This document shows, in pieces, positions 6,684 to 10,999 of a stretch of 10,999 bases of DNA. The stretch is taken from positions 33,817-44,815 of the forward strand of contig DEIJ01000120.1 of NCBI GenBank assembly GCA_002352365.1. Direction: 5' to 3'. The translations under genes were made by a program, and so were the position numbers. Below the pieces are notes generated by a model. That model was given only the letters and a program-made list of their open reading frames with translations, searched no databases and was not told where the DNA came from. Within the stretch, counting starts at the first letter, position 1. Every line of letters begins with the position of its first letter. This DNA is from Dehalococcoidia bacterium UBA2777. GTDB lineage: Bacteria; Chloroflexota; Dehalococcoidia; UBA2247; UBA2777.

Positions 6684-7652
6684 ATGCATAACGCTATAAG
6701 TGATGTACCAGGAATCAAGGTAGGGCACTGGACCAATACGAAGGCAGTCACTGGTTGCACAGTGATCTTATGTGAACAAGGTGCGGTTGCCGGCATAGAT
6801 GTCCGAGGTTCAGCTCCGGGAACTAGAGAAACCGACGCCTTGCGTCCCTTCAGCCTGGTGCAGCAAGCCCATGCTGTCCTTCTCACCGGGGGTAGCGCTT
6901 TTGGGTTGGACGCCGCTAGTGGGGTGATGCGCTATCTTGAAGAACGAGGTTATGGATTGAATCTGGGTGCAGTCAAAATACCTCTTGTCCCCGCTGCTGT
7001 TCTCTTTGATCTCTTTATTGGCGAGGCAAAGGTGAGGCCTGGCGCTGAAGAGGGCTATCAGGCGTGCCTCGCAGCTACAGATGGTGAAATTGCTGAAGGG
7101 AGCGTTGGCGCTGGCACCGGAGCTACAGTTGGCAAGATTTTAGGCAGACAAAGGGCCACCAAAGGGGGGTTGGGCACGGCAAGTCAGCAGATTGGCGATG
7201 ATACTGTGGTGGCAGCCATCGTGGTGGTTAACGCCTTCGGTGACGTGGTGAATCCTACCACGGGGGAAATCCTTGCCGGGCCACGGCAAGCCGAAGGGGG
7301 AGGCTTTTCGAGTACTGTAGAGTTGCTGAAAAGTGGCCACACCTCGATAAACCTTTTACCTACGAACACCACTATCGGGGTGGTGGCTACCAACGCTGCG
7401 CTTGGTAAGGGGCAGGTTAATAAATTGGCCCAGATGGCAAATAGCGGCTTAGCCCAGGCTATCCGACCTTGTCATACCATGGTTGATGGCGATACCCTCT
7501 TTGCCCTTTCTTTAGGAGAAAGCATAGAGAGCGAGGTAAATATTACTCAAATAGGTGCAGTAGCTGCTGACGTGGTAGCTAATGCCATAGTGAGAGCGAT
7601 AACCAAGGCCCAGACCCTAGCAGATATGCCTGCTGCCAGAGAGGTGAGATAA
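6684..7652 (+). CDS. P1-family (DmpA/BapA/NylC-type) self-processing peptidase or amidohydrolase
   Basis: The 322-residue protein belongs to peptidase family P1 (N-terminal nucleophile, DmpA/ornithine acetyltransferase fold). It opens with the family start ISDVPGIKVGHWTN and contains RGSAPGTRETD (41-51) and LLTGGSAFGLDAASGVMRYL (66-85). Self-cleavage is expected between Asn228 and Thr229 in LLPTNTTIGVVATNA, freeing Thr229 as nucleophile. Lys151, Asp268 and Asp270 stand at the same distances from Thr229 as Lys189, Asp306 and Asp308 from Thr267 in nylon hydrolase NylC. Relatives include beta-aminopeptidases and 6-aminohexanoate-oligomer hydrolases. The substrate here is unknown. ATG 6684 fits the family start, but GAGGA is only 1-2 nt before it. 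A GTG at 6630 has a better ribosome site (AGGAGA) and would add 18 residues encoded by the terminator hairpin. The gene is first in an operon with DUF2520 and panD. Confidence 0.85.
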   Translation: MHNAISDVPGIKVGHWTNTKAVTGCTVILCEQGAVAGIDVRGSAPGTRETDALRPFSLVQQAHAVLLTGGSAFGLDAASGVMRYLEERGYGLNLGAVKIPLVPAAVLFDLFIGEAKVRPGAEEGYQACLAATDGEIAEGSVGAGTGATVGKILGRQRATKGGLGTASQQIGDDTVVAAIVVVNAFGDVVNPTTGEILAGPRQAEGGGFSSTVELLKSGHTSINLLPTNTTIGVVATNAALGKGQVNKLAQMANSGLAQAIRPCHTMVDGDTLFALSLGESIESEVNITQIGAVAADVVANAIVRAITKAQTLADMPAAREVR

Positions 7653-7688
7653 TCGTCTCCTTCTTTTCAACCGAATGGTTTTAGGGCC

Positions 7689-7717
7689 CACCTTAAGCCA
7701 GAAGAGGAGTTAAGGTG
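7689..7717 (+). promoter_or_regulatory. Hairpin covering the DUF2520 ribosome site and start codon
   Basis: CACCTTAA (7689-7696) and TTAAGGTG (7710-7717) are perfect 8-nt complements around a 13-nt loop. The loop holds the ribosome site GAGGAG (7704-7709), and the 3' arm ends with the GTG start codon (7715-7717). When folded the start codon is paired while the ribosome site is displayed in the loop, so translation could be tuned or coupled to upstream ribosomes. Confidence 0.5.
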
Positions 7718-8578
7718 ATCGAAATAGGATTTATTGGGGCAGGAACGGTAGGAACAGCCTTAGCAGTGAGGTTAGCTGAGAAAGGCTACCCCATAGTAGC
7801 AGTTGCCAGCCGCAGTCGATCTTCAGCCCAGAGATTAGCCAGCATGGTGGCTGGTTGCCACATCTATAGTGATGGCCAGGCGGTAGCCAACGCAGCACAA
7901 CTGATCTTTATCACTACCCCTGATGATGCTATCGCTCCAGTAGCTGCCCAGCTAAATTGGCATTCAGGGCAAAGCGTAGTCCACTCAAGCGGAGCTTTCT
8001 CGTTGGACATCTTGGAGCCGGCAGGTAGGGCAGGCTCTCAAGTAGGGGGATTTCACCCACTGCAGACCTTTGCCAGTGTCACCTATGCTATAGAGAACTT
8101 GCCCGGTTCCACCTTTGCTTTGGAAGCGGAGGAGCCGTTGTTAAGCACTCTGAAGGAGTTAGCTGGTGCCCTTGATGGGCACTGGATAGAGCTTAGAGCC
8201 GGTGACAAAGTCATTTACCATGTGGCAGCAGTGTTCGCCTGCAATTACCTGGTGACCATAGTCAAGCTGGCTACTGACTTATGGCAGACTTTCGGAATCT
8301 CATCTTCTGAGGCGGTACGAGCCTTGCTTCCTCTACTGGGGGGGACACTCAACAACTTGGATAATGTGGGGCTACCTCACTGCCTTACTGGACCCATAAG
8401 CCGGGGTGACTTGGGGACAATCAGAAAGCATATCCTGGCTCTAAAGGAGGCAGCACCTTCGCTCCTTCCTGCCTATCGAGAGCTGGGATTACAAACCATA
8501 CCTATTGCCGAGGCAAAGGGGAAGATTGACCGTCATCGGGCAGAAGAATTACAACATCTGCTGCAAAATCTTGACTAG
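7715..8578 (+). CDS. Rossmann-fold and DUF2520 domain protein (6-phosphogluconate dehydrogenase-like NAD(P) oxidoreductase)
   Basis: The 287-residue protein starts with an NAD(P)-binding Rossmann fold, IGFIGAGTVGTAL, with GxGxxG at Gly8, Gly10 and Gly13. A strand follows ending in SRSRSSAQRL, where the Ser/Arg residues suggest NADP preference, then FITTPDDAI (65-73). The C-terminal helical DUF2520 part shows GGFHPLQTF (111-119), YHVAAVFACNY (168-178) and LTGPISRGDLGT (224-235), all diagnostic for this family. The fold resembles ketopantoate reductase and other beta-hydroxyacid dehydrogenases, but the reaction is not established. DUF2520 genes often accompany panC, panB or panD, and here panD follows by 10 nt, so a role near pantothenate synthesis is a reasonable inference. 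GTG is chosen as start because GAGGAG lies 5 nt upstream and the Rossmann motif begins at once. Confidence 0.85.
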   Translation: MIEIGFIGAGTVGTALAVRLAEKGYPIVAVASRSRSSAQRLASMVAGCHIYSDGQAVANAAQLIFITTPDDAIAPVAAQLNWHSGQSVVHSSGAFSLDILEPAGRAGSQVGGFHPLQTFASVTYAIENLPGSTFALEAEEPLLSTLKELAGALDGHWIELRAGDKVIYHVAAVFACNYLVTIVKLATDLWQTFGISSSEAVRALLPLLGGTLNNLDNVGLPHCLTGPISRGDLGTIRKHILALKEAAPSLLPAYRELGLQTIPIAEAKGKIDRHRAEELQHLLQNLD

Positions 8579-8585
8579 GAGGTGA
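8577..8585 (+). promoter_or_regulatory. Near-ideal Shine-Dalgarno of panD
   Basis: AGGAGGTGA matches the 16S rRNA tail complement over nine bases. Its first two bases belong to the TAG stop codon of the DUF2520 gene, which implies coupled translation. AGGAGG ends 6 nt before GTG 8589, favouring that start over the ATG at 8598. It suggests strong expression of panD within the operon. Confidence 0.75.
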
Positions 8586-8588
8586 AGC

Positions 8589-8996
8589 GTGAGGACAATG
8601 CTAAAGAGCAAGATTCATCGGGCGCAGGTTACCTCAGTGAATATCGATTATGAAGGGAGCATTACCATCGATGGTTCGCTTATGGAGGCAGCAGACATCC
8701 TGCCCTACGAAGAGGTTTGGGTGCTGAACATCAACAATGGGGCGCGCTTTCAAACCTATGCTATTACAGGGGAGAGAGGCTGCGGTGTTATCTGCATTAA
8801 TGGGGCGGCAGCAAGACTAGTTGCTAAGGGGGATACAGTGATCATTCTCTCCTACTGTAGTGTTAGCGATGATGAAGCGCGCCACATCGCCCCCAGGTTG
8901 GTTTATGTTGATGCCAAGAATCGCATCATTCAACAAAAAGGGGACAGAGGATGGACAGAAGAGTTAGAGATATCGCTGAAGGCACCTTCAAGTTAG
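8589..8996 (+). CDS. panD: Aspartate 1-decarboxylase, pyruvoyl-dependent (PanD)
   Basis: PanD converts L-aspartate to beta-alanine, the precursor of pantothenate and coenzyme A. The 135-residue product aligns along its length with E. coli PanD (126 residues): RTMLKSKIHRAQVT at the N-terminus, with Lys8 at the active site. The self-processing site Gly23-Ser24 in YEGSITIDG gives the pyruvoyl group on Ser24. Arg53, Thr56 and Tyr57 in ARFQTYAI correspond to E. coli Arg54, Thr57 and Tyr58. GVICINGAAARLVAKGDTVI and the DEEAR-like DDEARH follow. About fifteen extra residues extend the C-terminus and overlap the next gene by 46 nt. The start GTG is preceded by an excellent ribosome site. No separate PanZ/PanM maturation factor is in the window, which fits bacteria outside the enterics, where maturation is spontaneous. 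Confidence 0.96.
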   Translation: MRTMLKSKIHRAQVTSVNIDYEGSITIDGSLMEAADILPYEEVWVLNINNGARFQTYAITGERGCGVICINGAAARLVAKGDTVIILSYCSVSDDEARHIAPRLVYVDAKNRIIQQKGDRGWTEELEISLKAPSS

Positions 8997-10738
8997 AAGA
9001 AAATGAGGGTAACAACAAGGTTCAAAGATTGGAAGAAGCAATTAGGCGTAATGTGAAACCAGAGATGCAGTTATTCGTTGGGGGGTTAGCTAACGCAGCA
9101 GTTTGCCAGGTTGTCAGGCAATTTTGGGGGACAAGCCCGAAATTCACCCTAATAGCAGAAGGAGTTGGCAATTATGGCGTAGCTCTTTTTTACGCTGGTT
9201 TAGTCAAAAAAGTTATCACTTCGGTCTTCTCAACTGCATTCCCTGGGACTAGTCCTGACGCCATAATTCAGAAAGAATATAAGCGAAAAGAAGTCGAGTT
9301 TGAGAATTGGTCACTTTATTCACTTAACCAGAGGTTGATGGCTGGAGCATTAGGCATTCCATTTATACCTACTAGGTCTATTATCGGCAGTGACATGGCT
9401 GAAGATAATAAAGATTCTTTTCAAATAGTTGAAGACCCTTTTGGAGGTGGAAGGGGGGTAGGGGTAATAAAAGCTCTTAATCCTGATATTGCCCTGATTC
9501 ATGGATGGGCAGCAGATCGCTGTGGCAACACCATTCTTGGTGTAGACCCTATCAGTGGGGAGGGTGCCTGGGGGGCACTAGCAAGTAGAAATGGAGTGAT
9601 AGTGACAGTAGAGAAAATCGTATCCACAAGTTTTATTAGAGACCATTCCACCTATGTTAATATACCCAGCTATATGGTGAATTCGGTTTCCATTGCCCCC
9701 TTTGGAGCACATCCCCTTGGCTTAGCAGGCCGAGGCATAGCTGGGTTTGAAGCTTATGCAGCGGATTATGATTTCATGCTCGATTATCAAAATTCAAGTA
9801 GGGACCCCGCAGCCTTCGAAACTTGGCTGGGGAACTGGATATTGAATTGCTCAAACCACGAACAATATTTGTTCAAGCTTGGCTCCAAGAGGCTCTCTTC
9901 TCTTAAAGGAAGGGCAACCACGGATGTTTGGAAATATGATCTGGAATCCTCATTGGAGAGCATTTCTCCTGGTGGAGAGTATAGTGCTACGGAAATGATG
10001 GTGATAACCGCGGGGCGAAAGATAAAAGAAATGAGCCAAACGGGGGCATATAGAATCATTCATGCCGGCGTAGGTACGTCGGGGCTCGCTGCTTGGATGG
10101 CATACTATCTACTAAAAAAAGAAGGCTATGATATTGAGCTAACAATGGGAGCTGGGTGGTATGGGTATGCACCCCGGCCGGCCGACCCCTGGCTTTTTAG
10201 CTCCTCCAATATTTCGACCTGTAAAATGATAGGCAGTGTTGTAGATACTTATGGTGTTTGGATAAAAGCTGAGAATAGTTGTATAGCCGCTCTGGGGGCA
10301 GGGCAAATCGATGAATGCGGCAATATTAATTCTACCAAACTTCCCGGCGAGATTTACCTAGTTGGCTCTGGTGGGTCCAACGATGCTATCAATGCTAAAG
10401 AGGTAGTGGTAATAGCTCCTCAAACATCGAGGCGCTCGGTGGAGAAAGTAGGTTACATCACTTGCCCGGGAGATAGGGTGAGGGCGTGGGTATCCACTAA
10501 AGGGATATTCGAAAAGCTGGGGGATGAACCAAGGTTCACTTTGACTGGATACTTCCCAAATACGAAACTTTCCACCCCTGAACAGAGCATCGATGAAATA
10601 AAGAAGAATTGTGGTTGGGAGTTAAAGGTCTCCTCTGAGGTCAAAGAGATCCCCGCCCCTACTTTCGATGAGCTAGTGTTATTGAGATTGTTTGATCCTG
10701 AAGGGTATTTCACCAAAGAGAATAGAGAGTTGAGATAG
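8951..10738 (+). CDS. Fused alpha-beta class I CoA-transferase superfamily protein (glutaconate CoA-transferase/IpdAB-like), catalytic Glu apparently missing
   Basis: The 595-residue protein joins two domains that are usually separate subunits. Residues 25-320 resemble GctA/IpdA: EEAIRRNVKPEMQLFVGG, LGIPFIPTRSIIGSD, NPDIALIHGWAADRCGNT, EKIVSTSFIRDH, and PFGAHPLG. Residues 344-595 resemble GctB/IpdB: YSATEMMVITAGRKI, AGQIDECGNINSTKLPGEI near 450, then GSGGSNDAI and GYITCPGDRV. Class I CoA-transferases carry a catalytic Glu in a (V/S)E(S/N)G motif eight residues before a Pro. Here the equivalent stretch reads LTMGAGWYGYAP (397-408), with Gly400 or Met399 at that place. A hydrolase or ring-cleaving role, as reported for IpdAB, is possible. 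By eye the gene is poorer in G+C (sampled lines 33-48%) than its neighbours (about 52%). The start is uncertain: ATG 8951 overlaps panD by 46 nt and has a poor ribosome site, with TTG 9029 as an alternative. Confidence 0.82.
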   Translation: MDRRVRDIAEGTFKLEENEGNNKVQRLEEAIRRNVKPEMQLFVGGLANAAVCQVVRQFWGTSPKFTLIAEGVGNYGVALFYAGLVKKVITSVFSTAFPGTSPDAIIQKEYKRKEVEFENWSLYSLNQRLMAGALGIPFIPTRSIIGSDMAEDNKDSFQIVEDPFGGGRGVGVIKALNPDIALIHGWAADRCGNTILGVDPISGEGAWGALASRNGVIVTVEKIVSTSFIRDHSTYVNIPSYMVNSVSIAPFGAHPLGLAGRGIAGFEAYAADYDFMLDYQNSSRDPAAFETWLGNWILNCSNHEQYLFKLGSKRLSSLKGRATTDVWKYDLESSLESISPGGEYSATEMMVITAGRKIKEMSQTGAYRIIHAGVGTSGLAAWMAYYLLKKEGYDIELTMGAGWYGYAPRPADPWLFSSSNISTCKMIGSVVDTYGVWIKAENSCIAALGAGQIDECGNINSTKLPGEIYLVGSGGSNDAINAKEVVVIAPQTSRRSVEKVGYITCPGDRVRAWVSTKGIFEKLGDEPRFTLTGYFPNTKLSTPEQSIDEIKKNCGWELKVSSEVKEIPAPTFDELVLLRLFDPEGYFTKENRELR

Positions 10739-10999
10739 AGACGGGGCCTAGATTATTCCCTCTCTTGACGGGAGGGGGTAGGACTTCCTTTGTCAAGCTC
10801 CCGGTGCGCATTTGATAATCTTTAAACCCGACTTTGAGGCCCCCCTAGCTGGTGTATAGCTGAATAAGAGCTGTTTGCCACTACAACGGCACCCCCTTGG
10901 AGCTACTGCTCACCACCGGCCTAGTTCAAGCGGATGTTCCACCCCATTTTCGACAAAGATTCTGGAAAATGAATGTGAATTGCCTGTTTTCCGTCCCTT
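10739..10999. other. Non-coding right edge with no convincing gene
   Basis: These 261 bases follow the CoA-transferase-like gene. A weak hairpin pairs CCCTC (10758-10762) with GAGGG (10772-10776) but has no T tract, so it is not a clear terminator. A candidate rightward promoter lies at 10790-10819. From 10864 to the edge one frame stays open for about 45 codons without a start codon that has a ribosome site. I see no tRNA or recognisable structured RNA. Confidence 0.6.
10790..10819 (+). promoter_or_regulatory. Candidate sigma70-type promoter for a gene beyond the right edge
   Basis: TTGTCA (10790-10795) and GATAAT (10814-10819) each match the consensus at five of six positions and are 18 nt apart. 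Transcription would start near 10826 and run out of the window. No gene start with a good ribosome site follows before base 10999, so the leader would be at least about 140 nt long. Confidence 0.4.

Noticed and set aside
7671..7684. AACC-GAAT-GGTT hairpin followed by a short T run, after the P1-family gene
   Set aside because: Only a 4-bp A/T-containing stem with four T. It is too weak to call a terminator, and the next gene seems co-transcribed.
9787..10059. Leftward frame inside the CoA-transferase-like gene
   Set aside because: Shadow of the coding strand with no ribosome site or family resemblance.
10757..10778. CCCTC/GAGGG hairpin after the CoA-transferase-like gene as an operon terminator
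   Set aside because: The stem is 5 bp plus wobble pairs and no T tract follows. It may be a dispersed intergenic repeat, but only one copy is visible.

Overview
The window is densely coding bacterial DNA, close to half G+C by eye. I see no rRNA, tRNA, CRISPR array, insertion sequence or phage gene. No gene fixes the taxon. The mix (an HslV protease subunit, a shikimate kinase/dehydroquinate synthase fusion, a CinA/NUDIX fusion, an orphan haem O synthase homologue, and acyl-CoA enzymes of the glutaconate CoA-transferase type) would suit an uncultivated Chloroflexota (Dehalococcoidia-like) bacterium. That is a low-confidence inference.

The layout is two divergent operons. The leftward one starts at a sigma70-type promoter at about 6469-6497. 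It reads: TIM-barrel sugar isomerase/epimerase-like protein (6461-5607), aroK-aroB fusion (5640-4000), ClC chloride channel/transporter with CBS pair (3956-2154), protoheme IX farnesyltransferase-like UbiA protein (2160-1270), hslV (1260-688), and a CinA C-terminal/NUDIX fusion that runs off the left edge (725-1). Three of the junctions overlap (34, 7 and 38 nt), one gap is 9 nt, and the 43-nt gap before the ClC gene holds a possible 11-codon leader. The genes serve unrelated purposes: aromatic amino acid synthesis, anion transport, haem modification, proteolysis and NAD salvage.

The rightward operon starts at a promoter at about 6518-6545. Its leader of about 130 nt contains a strong intrinsic terminator upstream of the first conserved codon. 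The genes are a P1-family (DmpA/BapA/NylC-type) self-cleaving hydrolase, a Rossmann/DUF2520 protein, panD (aspartate 1-decarboxylase, the beta-alanine source for pantothenate and CoA) and a fused two-domain protein of the class I CoA-transferase superfamily. The last gene is more A+T-rich than its neighbours and appears to lack the catalytic glutamate. A plausible reading is a beta-alanine/pantothenate/CoA module followed by an acyl-CoA enzyme. The final 261 bases contain a candidate promoter and no convincing complete gene.

The points most worth following up are the terminator-containing leader with its alternative upstream start, the CinA-NUDIX fusion, the CoA-transferase-like fusion without the active-site Glu, the 14-G tract inside the aroB NAD-binding motif, the hairpin over the DUF2520 start, and the probable leaderless promoter of the left operon.
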